A DNA stretch of 54,931 bases from a virus, in the IMG/VR virus record IMGVR_UViG_3300035180_000859, positions 1-54,931 of that record, one strand, 5' to 3'. Made by a program: the position numbers and the translations under genes. Below the pieces are notes generated by a model, which saw only the letters and a list, made by a program, of their open reading frames with translations, ran no database searches and had not been told where the DNA came from. Of this stretch, positions 24,642-31,136 are shown piece by piece. Each line of letters begins with the position of its first letter. The first letter of the stretch is position 1.

Positions 24642-24667
24642 CGTCTAACATCTAAGAAAGACAAACC

Positions 24668-25423
24668 ATGGCTACTAAAAAACCTGTTACCTCCACCGCT
24701 GTTGCCGTCAAGAAGCCTAGTTCAGCCAACATCGTTTCAATCAAGGAAGCGCTGCAAGCTCAAGCAGCCGGAATGTCCGAGCGCGTGGCACCTGCTGGTG
24801 GCTCTGCCATTCGTGTCACTCAGGATAAACAGTTCCTGTTACCCGATGGCACCAAGACTCCAGGCCCTCTGGAACTGGTAATCGTGGACTTTACATCGAA
24901 GAACTCGTTCTACGAAGGCGCGTATGACCCTAAGAGCATCGTGCCTCCGGCTTGCTTCGCTATTGGCCAGAATCCGCTCAAGCTGGTGCCCTCAGCCAAC
25001 AGCCCACTGATTCAGTCAACTGAATGCAACGCCTGCCCGAATAATCAGTTTGGCTCCAATGGCAATGGCAAGGCTTGCAAGAACAGCCGCGTGCTGGCTG
25101 TGTTACCGCCTGATGCTGACGAGAACACCCCGTTGTGGACTTTGTCTACCAGCGCTACGGCCAACAAGGGTTTTGACGGTTTCGTATCCAGTGTGGCTCG
25201 CGTCTTTCAGATGCCACCAATTGGTGTGGTTGCCACAGTATCGTTCGATCCGAATGAAACCTATGCCAAGTTAGTGTTCTCTGATCCCCAGCCCAACCCC
25301 AACATTGGCGTTCACTTCGCCCGTCAGGAAGAAGCCAAGGCAATGTTGACTGTTGAACCCGATGTCAGCCAGTTCGTCAAAGCTGCGCCTGTCGGTCGTG
25401 GCAAGGCGCCGGCTCGCCGATAG
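24668..25423 (+). CDS. putative ssDNA-binding protein
   Basis: A 251-residue protein with a central Cys-rich motif (ECNACPNNQFGSNGNGKACK) that may bind zinc, beta-strand-rich flanks and a basic Ala/Lys C-terminus. Similar phage proteins are found beside replication genes and are thought to bind single-stranded DNA. This role is inferred from context and pattern only; no OB-fold signature can be proven by eye. Confidence 0.45.
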   Translation: MATKKPVTSTAVAVKKPSSANIVSIKEALQAQAAGMSERVAPAGGSAIRVTQDKQFLLPDGTKTPGPLELVIVDFTSKNSFYEGAYDPKSIVPPACFAIGQNPLKLVPSANSPLIQSTECNACPNNQFGSNGNGKACKNSRVLAVLPPDADENTPLWTLSTSATANKGFDGFVSSVARVFQMPPIGVVATVSFDPNETYAKLVFSDPQPNPNIGVHFARQEEAKAMLTVEPDVSQFVKAAPVGRGKAPARR

Positions 25424-25430
25424 TTTGCAA

Positions 25431-25450
25431 TATCCCCCATTTGGGGGATA
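25431..25450 (+). promoter_or_regulatory. hairpin after the putative ssDNA-binding protein gene
   Basis: TATCCCCC pairs with GGGGGATA over a four-base loop, just after the stop at 25423. No T run follows. It probably acts as a partial terminator or protects the 3' end of the upstream message. Confidence 0.55.
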
Positions 25451-25475
25451 GTTGAATATCTAAACACTATCTATC

Positions 25476-25685
25476 ATGCCCATCCGCAAATGGTTCATAA
25501 GCGAAGCGCTGGTTTCCTACCGGAGGCTTCTCACCGTTGTTGATGAGCTGACGGAAGAAGAAGTAGCCGCCTGTCTCGATCTCGAAGCAGGCACTCAACG
25601 CCGTCAGTCGATTACTGACAAACTCATCAAACGAGCAATCACGCTCTTCACAAACCGCCTACTGGAGAAATATCACCATGGCTAA
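25476..25685 (+). CDS. small helical protein, unknown function
   Basis: A 69-residue protein in the 254-base region between the ssDNA-binding-like gene and the next gene. Helical with conserved-looking Glu/Lys patterning. It overlaps the next gene by eight bases. Not recognised. Confidence 0.5.
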   Translation: MPIRKWFISEALVSYRRLLTVVDELTEEEVAACLDLEAGTQRRQSITDKLIKRAITLFTNRLLEKYHHG

Positions 25686-26073
25686 AGCACCTAAAACCAT
25701 CTCTGCTGCTGACAAAAAAGTTCAGCTTGCCAACCTCAAGGCTTTGCTCAAAGGCCAGGCTGTTGCAGCTAAGGCTGCCACTGCAGACCAAAAAGCGGCT
25801 GCTGCCGCCTTGGCGCTCGCCAAGAAAGCTGCAGACGCTGAAGTAAAAGAAGCTATGAAAGCAGCTGACGTGAAGCGCAAGGCTGCAGATGCTGCCATTG
25901 CTATGGCCCAAAAGGACTACGCAACAGCCGTGCTCAAAGCGGAAAAATCTGCCACTGCTATCGCCAAGGGGACTGAAAAGTTGACCACCCAGATGGCTGC
26001 TTTGGAGGCTATGCCTGTTGCTGCCCCGATCAAAGCTGTCAAAGCCCCAAAACCTGAACTCGAGGCTGCGTAA
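25678..26073 (+). CDS. Ala/Lys-rich histone-like protein
   Basis: A 131-residue protein of mostly Ala and Lys in long helices (AAKAATADQKAAAAALALAK), with TGGAGAAATATCACC at the start. Composition suggests DNA or RNA binding, like histone H1-type phage proteins. No specific domain. Confidence 0.55.
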   Translation: MAKAPKTISAADKKVQLANLKALLKGQAVAAKAATADQKAAAAALALAKKAADAEVKEAMKAADVKRKAADAAIAMAQKDYATAVLKAEKSATAIAKGTEKLTTQMAALEAMPVAAPIKAVKAPKPELEAA

Positions 26074-26079
26074 GCCAGT

Positions 26080-26103
26080 TGCCCTGTCCTTTTGGGTAGG
26101 GCA
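26080..26103 (+). promoter_or_regulatory. hairpin before the exonuclease gene
   Basis: TGCCCTGTCC pairs with GGGTAGGGCA (two G-T pairs) over TTTT. There is no T run behind it. It lies between two genes and may tune expression. Confidence 0.5.
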
Positions 26104-26127
26104 CATAAACCTAACGGCGAGAAACCT

Positions 26128-26682
26128 ATGAAGCATGTGATGATCGACACAGAGACCTTGGCCACGACTGCTGATGCTTGCATCCTGAGTATTGGGGCAG
26201 TTAAGTTTGATCTTGACTCCGAAGCCGTGGACGACAACGGCTTCTACGCCAGTATCTCGGTGGACTCGAACCTCGAGTTAAAGCGGCGCATCAGCGAGGA
26301 CACCCTCATCTGGTGGATGGCGCAGGGGCCTGCCGCGCAGGGTGTATTTCATGAGTCGAAGCAGACCCTGCGGACTGTACTCGAAGAGTTTGCTGACTGG
26401 TTGGCAGCCTCGGACATCCACGTGTGGAGTAATGGGGCTGACTTCGACTTGCCTATACTGGCTCACGCGTTTGTTCAGTGCGGTATGGATGTGCCTTGGA
26501 AGTTTTGGAATAGCCACTGTTTCAGGACCTACAAGAACCTGCCCGGCGCCAAAGCTATTCGCTCACCGGTAACCGGTGTCAAGCATAATGCCTTGTCAGA
26601 TGCCCACCAGCAGGTGGTCACCTTGCAGGCAATCCATAAGGCATTGTTCGTAGGCAAGCCCCACGCGATGGTGAAAACATGA
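26128..26682 (+). CDS. DnaQ-like 3'-5' exonuclease
   Basis: A 184-residue product from the ATG at 26128. It has MIDTE (D7, E9), WSNGADFDLPIL in the middle and HNALSDAHQQ near the end, the DEDDh-type active-site set. It resembles exonuclease VIII-like/Rv2179c-type phage nucleases. Likely involved in recombination or DNA processing. Overlaps the next gene by four bases. Confidence 0.8.
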   Translation: MKHVMIDTETLATTADACILSIGAVKFDLDSEAVDDNGFYASISVDSNLELKRRISEDTLIWWMAQGPAAQGVFHESKQTLRTVLEEFADWLAASDIHVWSNGADFDLPILAHAFVQCGMDVPWKFWNSHCFRTYKNLPGAKAIRSPVTGVKHNALSDAHQQVVTLQAIHKALFVGKPHAMVKT

Positions 26683-26783
26683 AGCCGGCCCAGGCCGACG
26701 ACAACCGCCGCAAACGCCGAGCCCTGGTAAAGGCGCTTGGCAAACGACAGTTCAAAAAACTTTACAGAAAGGCTCAAGTATGA
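26679..26783 (+). CDS. 34-residue basic peptide, unknown
   Basis: A short frame in ATGA overlap on both sides. The product is strongly basic (RRKRRALVKALGKRQFKKL). Possibly nucleic-acid binding. Confidence 0.4.
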   Translation: MKPAQADDNRRKRRALVKALGKRQFKKLYRKAQV

Positions 26784-26902
26784 GCGACTACGATGAAAAA
26801 CTATTCGCATTGGTTCTGGCAGCTGTGGCCTCCGGCCTAGCATCCCCCGAAGCAATCACCAAGGCTACCCGGCTTATGGAACTCTTAGGACACAAAAAAT
26901 GA
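26780..26902 (+). CDS. 40-residue peptide, unknown
   Basis: A short frame in ATGA overlap on both sides. It is helical (KLFALVLAAVASGLASPEAI). Nothing further is recognisable. Confidence 0.4.
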   Translation: MSDYDEKLFALVLAAVASGLASPEAITKATRLMELLGHKK

Positions 26903-27300
26903 CACAAACCATCGACCAAACCCTCGCCGAACGCGGCGCCCGCTACGGTGACTTTGAGGGACATGCCCAGATAACCCAGAGCATCAAAGTGGCGATGTAT
27001 GACAGCGACAGCTGGGATGCTCTGGATGACGACATCAAAGAATGTCTGGAGATGATTGCTCACAAGATCGGCCGAGTGCTGAACGGTGATCCCATGTATC
27101 CAGACAACTTCACAGACATCTGCGGGTATTCCAGACTGGTGGAAAAACGACTGTTGGCTCGAGAACAGATGATCAAAAGCGAAGCTGACAACGAACAGTC
27201 TGCACAACAAGCGGCGAACTTCGGGGAAGTTTCGGCAGCGCTCGGGGTGCTCCTACGGGCTGGTGTTATCAGGCAGACAGACGACGATGGCGACGCCTGA
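26899..27300 (+). CDS. DUF6378-like phage protein
   Basis: A 133-residue protein with ERGARYGDFEGHAQITQ, then CLEMIAHKIGRVLNGDP and DNFTDICGYSRLVEK. This is the pattern of a common phage domain (DUF6378), often beside nucleotide-metabolism or replication genes. The chemistry is unknown. The next gene overlaps by 14 bases. Confidence 0.7.
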   Translation: MTQTIDQTLAERGARYGDFEGHAQITQSIKVAMYDSDSWDALDDDIKECLEMIAHKIGRVLNGDPMYPDNFTDICGYSRLVEKRLLAREQMIKSEADNEQSAQQAANFGEVSAALGVLLRAGVIRQTDDDGDA

Positions 27301-27715
27301 AAACACGTTTATTCAGGGGGTCCACAGGTATCTGCCTGTGGACCTCTACCGAATGAAAAACCACAACCAGTTTAACGCCGGCATTGCCGACGTCTGGTAC
27401 AGCGGCAACGCTGCTGATCTCTGGGTTGAATACAAACACATCACTATTCCAAAACGTCCTGACACTCTGATCACTATAAACCTTTCAGAGCTTCAGAAAA
27501 ACTGGCTTCGCAGCCGACACGCTGAAGGCCGAAACGTCGGAGTAATTATTGGATGCAAAGAAGGTGGCGTCTACTTCGAGGGTGTGTCTTGGGATTCGAC
27601 TTTTACCGCCGAGCAGTTCCGTAAATCAATTTCGACACGTGCTGATCTGGCCGCGTTAATAACCCTACATTGCAATCTATGCCAGCCCTACTCACAGTCG
27701 AAGAAGATGCGATAG
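27287..27715 (+). CDS. VRR-NUC-like nuclease
   Basis: A 142-residue product from the ATG at 27287. It has NQFNAGIADVWY (D35) and LWVEYKHI (E48, K50), matching a PD-(D/E)XK core with a G-x-x-D motif. Likely a structure-specific nuclease, perhaps a Holliday-junction or flap enzyme. The family call is by motif. Confidence 0.65.
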   Translation: MATPENTFIQGVHRYLPVDLYRMKNHNQFNAGIADVWYSGNAADLWVEYKHITIPKRPDTLITINLSELQKNWLRSRHAEGRNVGVIIGCKEGGVYFEGVSWDSTFTAEQFRKSISTRADLAALITLHCNLCQPYSQSKKMR

Positions 27716-27897
27716 CCGCGGCCCAGGGCTGGAGTCTATGCCATGTTTATGACCTCGCCACTGAAAAGTGGCGAGTTCAGGTCTACGCACTGCCCAACTG
27801 TGAGCAAGCAGGTGCGTTCGTTGTCAACCAAGCGCGGATGGGCAACGCGATTTGTATAAAAGCATTACGGCTCATGCAAGCGAGCCATCAAGGATAA
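27679..27897 (+). CDS. small protein, unknown function
   Basis: A 72-residue protein that starts inside the end of the nuclease gene (ATG at 27679; another in-frame ATG at 27670). It has alternating strand and helix, with W and Y near the centre. Not recognised. Confidence 0.5.
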   Translation: MPALLTVEEDAIAAAQGWSLCHVYDLATEKWRVQVYALPNCEQAGAFVVNQARMGNAICIKALRLMQASHQG

Positions 27898-27899
27898 AT

Positions 27900-28562
27900 A
27901 TGAGACTGAATAACCTGGAAGGTCGGGTCATCGGACGACTATTGGTGCAGGACAGAGCGGCCGACTACATCCAGCCAAATGGCAGAAAGCGCGTTCAGTG
28001 GAATTGTATCTGTATATGCGGAGGGCAGGCGACCGTCGAAGCCGGGAACCTATCCACTGGCCATACCCAGTCTTGCGGGTGCCTTGTTGCGGATATGTGT
28101 GCAGCTACTGGTTCTAAATTCGCAACCCATAGACAAACAAAGACTCGCGAATGATACGCATGGGTGAGCGCGCAGGGTAGGTGCAATAACCCAAATACTT
28201 CATCGTACAAGTACTACGGAGCCCGAGGGGTAACTTTCTGTAAACGTTGGACGAAGTCGTTTGAGAACTTTTATTCTGATATGGGTGCGTGTGCCCCGGG
28301 GCTTTCGCTTGAGCGTAAGGATGTTAACCGCGGATATGAGCCCTCCAATTGCAGATGGGCGTCAACCAAGGATCAGGCCAGAAATAAGCGCAGCACCATT
28401 CGCGTTACCTACCAAGGCATAGAGACATCCCTTGCCGCGTTAGCCGAATCCATGGGGCTCGAGTACCGAATTACTTATGAACGCTACCAGCGTCAGGGCT
28501 GGAGCATTGAAAAGACTGTCAACACACCAACGAGGCCACGAAAATGTTCCGTCCCACATTAG
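27900..28562 (+). pseudogene. HNH endonuclease gene interrupted by one in-frame TGA
   Basis: The 84-residue first part (to 28154) has a zinc motif, CICICGG then SCGC. After the TGA at 28152-28154 the same frame continues to 28562 with RCNNPNTSSYKYYGARGV, FCKRW, SFENFYSDMG, SLERKDVNRGYEPSNCRWAS and NKR, then a C-terminal IETSLAALAESMGL...RQGWSIEKT repeat. Together they form one typical phage HNH homing-type endonuclease. A GTG at 28164 could restart translation. It is probably a broken gene, a sequencing error, or read-through. Confidence 0.75.
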
Positions 28563-29440
28563 CGGTTAATGCGAATCTTGAAAAAATTGATTGGAGCCGC
28601 GGCATGTATGCCAGCCCCAAACTCGACGGCATCCGTTGCAGCATCGTGGACGGCAAGGCTTTAAGCCGTACGCTTAAGCCGATTCCGAACAAGCATATCT
28701 ACGAACAGCTCAGCAACCATAAGTTGACGGGAATGGATGGTGAGTTGATTGTGGGCAGCCCAACCAGCAAAACTTGCTACACCGAGTCTGTGTCTAATGT
28801 CATGGCGTTTGACAAGGTGCCGGCCTACACGTACTACGTGTTTGACCTCCACACGCATGCACGGCCGTTCCGTGAACGCCGACAGGTCATGCTCGACTGT
28901 CTGGGTAATGGTCAATGGGGCAGGTACCCTCAAATCTGCCTACTCGAACAGAACCTCTTGGCCAACGAAGACGACATGCTGACCTACGAAGCAGCCAAGG
29001 TTGAAGAAGGTTACGAGGGCATCATCCTGCGCAGCCCCGACGCCCCCTACAAGCATGGGCGCAGCACGGTAAACGAAGGTTATTTGCTCAAGCTAAAAAG
29101 ATTTGAGGACAGCGAGGCCGAGATCATTGGCTTCGAGGAAGAGATGTTCAACGGGAACGAGGCGCAAACAAATGAACTGGGCAGAACAAAACGCAGCACA
29201 GCGCAGGCGGGTCTCGTGGGCAAAAACACATTGGGCGCGTTTCTTGTCAGAGACGTCCACACCGGAGTCGAGTTCTCAATTGGGACTGGGCTTACGGCCC
29301 TCGAGCGAGGAATCTTCTGGGCCCATCAAGATGAATATGTTGGCAAGCTCGTGCGCTATAAATTCTTCCCGGTTGGTGTCGTTAACAAACCTAGACACCC
29401 AGTCTTCACCGGTTTCAGGGACTTGAGAGACCTGTCATGA
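28544..29440 (+). CDS. ATP-dependent DNA ligase
   Basis: A 298-residue ligase. The active-site lysine is K26 in SPKLDGIR; GMDGELIVG, YYVFDLH and EGYEGIILRSPD with YLLKLKRF follow as nucleotidyltransferase motifs. The N-terminal DNA-binding domain is absent, as in small phage ligases. It seals nicks during replication and recombination. It overlaps the HNH gene by 19 bases. Confidence 0.9.
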   Translation: MFRPTLAVNANLEKIDWSRGMYASPKLDGIRCSIVDGKALSRTLKPIPNKHIYEQLSNHKLTGMDGELIVGSPTSKTCYTESVSNVMAFDKVPAYTYYVFDLHTHARPFRERRQVMLDCLGNGQWGRYPQICLLEQNLLANEDDMLTYEAAKVEEGYEGIILRSPDAPYKHGRSTVNEGYLLKLKRFEDSEAEIIGFEEEMFNGNEAQTNELGRTKRSTAQAGLVGKNTLGAFLVRDVHTGVEFSIGTGLTALERGIFWAHQDEYVGKLVRYKFFPVGVVNKPRHPVFTGFRDLRDLS

Positions 29441-29493
29441 CGTGCACTCACTACACCACATCATGGATGGAACAAACAAGGAAAACCCAATGA
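29437..29493 (+). CDS. 18-residue coupled peptide (uncertain)
   Basis: A tiny frame that starts in ATGA overlap with the ligase gene and ends in ATGA overlap with the next gene. It may only pass ribosomes from one to the other. AAGGAAAACCCA lies within it, ahead of the next start. Confidence 0.25.
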   Translation: MTCTHYTTSWMEQTRKTQ

Positions 29494-29837
29494 ACTTTGA
29501 CCAAGACGACTTCGCCATCCAGCTGGTGTACCTGGTGGCGGGCGCTGAACCTCGGATTGACATTCAACACATCACGAACCGCCTCATGGGCTCCGAGAGT
29601 GATCACCCGCTACACGCTGGCGGCGGGCACATCGGAATGGTGGAGGACCTCATCTCATACGCCAAGCAGGTGTCAGCTTATCTGCGCACCAGGCCCGATG
29701 GTCAGGAGTTTCCCGGGGTGTTCGAGTACGAAGTCACCGAGCCCCTTGGGGCTTGGTTGGCTGACAACTGGGAGACCGTGGGCCTATATTCTTTCAACAC
29801 CGAACTAGAGGCGCGGGCTGCTGCGTTTTTTGCCTAA
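29490..29837 (+). CDS. small acidic protein, unknown function
   Basis: A 115-residue product with strong AAGGAAAACCCA before the ATG. Acidic, with an amphipathic helix near residues 48-65 and a helical C-terminus. No family named. The next gene starts on its last base. Confidence 0.55.
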   Translation: MNFDQDDFAIQLVYLVAGAEPRIDIQHITNRLMGSESDHPLHAGGGHIGMVEDLISYAKQVSAYLRTRPDGQEFPGVFEYEVTEPLGAWLADNWETVGLYSFNTELEARAAAFFA

Positions 29838-30034
29838 TGACCCACAAACTTACCGCCGATGGTGCAGCTGTTGTCGCTCCCGACATTAACTGGCTACCCA
29901 TCGACAAAAACACACCGATTGGCGTCCGCATGATGCTGATTGAAAAATCTCAGGGTGTAACCTACGTACGCGCCCACTTCTCGGACGATGGCTTTGACCA
30001 TTGGTTTCCGCTCCCCACTTTTAAGAAAGACTGA
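29837..30034 (+). CDS. small DUF551-like protein
   Basis: A 65-residue protein with INWLPIDKNTPIGVRMMLIE and FDHWFPLPTF, similar to the W-x-P-I-x-x-x-x-P pattern of DUF551. Start by TAATG overlap. Function unknown. Confidence 0.5.
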   Translation: MTHKLTADGAAVVAPDINWLPIDKNTPIGVRMMLIEKSQGVTYVRAHFSDDGFDHWFPLPTFKKD

Positions 30035-30035
30035 T

Positions 30036-30338
30036 ATGAGCTATTCTGAAGTTGAAATGAAAGTCCTCCAGTGGGGCGAAGCTCGGGGCATCGTCAAGAA
30101 TGCCAAACCCCTAGGTCAGGCGATCAAGACTCTTGAAGAGACTACCGAGCTGTTGGACGCCATCAACCGTGGCCACCGGGACGACACAGTTGATGCTGTC
30201 GGTGACGTAGTAGTCACGCTCATCATGGTGTGCGCCACCCTTGACCTCGACCTGGTGGCGTGTCTACACTATGCCTATGACCAGATCAAAGATCGCAAGG
30301 GCTACCTGACGCCTCAGGGCGTGTTCGTCAAGCAATGA
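30036..30338 (+). CDS. MazG-like nucleotide pyrophosphohydrolase
   Basis: A 100-residue protein with TLEETTELLDAI (E34, E35, E38) and DAVGDVVVTL (D53, D57), the metal-binding acidic set of MazG-type enzymes, which hydrolyse nucleoside triphosphates and help control (p)ppGpp or damaged nucleotides. Phage MazG often modulates host starvation responses. Overlaps the next gene by four bases. Confidence 0.8.
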   Translation: MSYSEVEMKVLQWGEARGIVKNAKPLGQAIKTLEETTELLDAINRGHRDDTVDAVGDVVVTLIMVCATLDLDLVACLHYAYDQIKDRKGYLTPQGVFVKQ

Positions 30339-30445
30339 TCCCGGAGCCGCTGCCCAGGGGGCAGACGCTAAAAAGGCTCAGCAAATATTTTTCCACCAAC
30401 GGGCGCTTAGCCCACAACCTTGAGAGCAGCTATGCAAATTTATAA
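30335..30445 (+). CDS. 36-residue peptide, unknown
   Basis: A short basic frame in ATGA overlap with the MazG-like gene and overlapping the next gene by 14 bases. No further clue. Confidence 0.35.
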   Translation: MIPEPLPRGQTLKRLSKYFSTNGRLAHNLESSYANL

Positions 30446-30629
30446 GACATTCGCTACCAACACAGAAACAGGTGCCGTGGCCATCAGTTGGCAGGGCAGC
30501 CAGACAGAAGCCAGCAAGGCGCGATCTGGTGCCAAGGCCGTCGGGCGTAAGGCCGAGAGCCAAACTGTTAACATCCCGACCGCTAAAGGCCCTCTGATTG
30601 AGTGGCTCAACGAGAACGTCTCTGCATGA
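30432..30629 (+). CDS. small protein, unknown function
   Basis: A 65-residue protein with GAGAGC six or so bases before the ATG. Ser/Ala/Lys-rich (GSQTEASKARSGAKAVGRKA); basic in the middle. Not recognised. Confidence 0.5.
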   Translation: MQIYKTFATNTETGAVAISWQGSQTEASKARSGAKAVGRKAESQTVNIPTAKGPLIEWLNENVSA

Positions 30630-30778
30630 ATTTTCAGCCACTGTTCACCACCTCGCGTGTGGTAGTGGCTGTGTACCGCACGCTGTCGACCACCGTCTTG
30701 TTGTATTACCTGATGAAGCGCATGAAGAATGGCCGAGCGCCACGCGATCATCACCACGGCAGGTTCGGGACGGAGTAA
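30626..30778 (+). CDS. small protein with possible membrane span
   Basis: A 50-residue protein in ATGA overlap. One moderately hydrophobic stretch (VVVAVYRTLSTTVLLYYL) precedes a basic, His-rich tail. It is the last gene before the operon terminator. A holin role is conceivable but unsupported. Confidence 0.45.
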   Translation: MNFQPLFTTSRVVVAVYRTLSTTVLLYYLMKRMKNGRAPRDHHHGRFGTE

Positions 30779-30781
30779 CAC

Positions 30782-30820
30782 GTCGGGCCTTCTTAAGCGG
30801 AGGAGGCCCGACATGTTTTT
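30782..30820 (+). terminator. terminator of the long rightward operon
   Basis: GTCGGGCC (30782-30789) pairs perfectly with GGCCCGAC (30805-30812), followed by ATG and five T. It directly follows the last gene of the rightward operon. Confidence 0.75.
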
Positions 30821-30969
30821 CGATGACCGTAGGTGGACGCTCCACCCCTAGCAGGCTGCTTTACTGCCTGTGCGAATAGCCCCGAAATACACCTGTTCTC
30901 AGCAAATATTCGCCTTCATCCGCACAGCACGTCAAACAATCTACCTGCTGCGAAAATGCTGATTTTGTA
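30821..30969. other. non-coding stretch with hairpins between terminator and right inverted repeat
   Basis: No coding frame of note. It contains GGTGGA-CGC-TCCACC (30832-30846) and nested dyads, CTGTGCG with CGCACAG (30868/30921) and GCGAATA with TATTCGC (30872/30907). This is the zone where rightward and leftward transcription converge. No T-run for a leftward terminator is seen. Confidence 0.5.
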
Positions 30970-31127
30970 CGTAATTAGTGTAATCAAAAAGTTGCTCTAC
31001 AAGCCTTCTATCCCTACTTATTACATATATTACACTTTACACTCTTTAAATTAAGATTAAGAAATATATAGTGTAATAAAGGAGTAGTAGAGTTTTATAG
31101 AGAGGAGTTTTGAAACTTGTGTAACGT
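30970..31127 (-). repeat. 158-bp inverted repeat, right copy
   Basis: The exact partner of 4795-4952 in reverse orientation, 156 of 158 positions identical and no gaps. It lies between the two converging operons, ten bases before the stop codon of the giant virion protein gene. Any promoter in the copy that drives the primase-helicase would, here, point leftward into the 3' end of the early operon. Confidence 0.95.
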
Positions 31128-31136
31128 TATGTTTTC

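Noticed and set aside
30626-30778. A holin gene
   Set aside because: There is only one modest hydrophobic stretch, and no endolysin or spanin lies nearby.
4953-30969. Site-specific inversion by an encoded recombinase
   Set aside because: No integrase, invertase or resolvase is seen in the window; if inversion occurs it would need homologous recombination or an outside enzyme.
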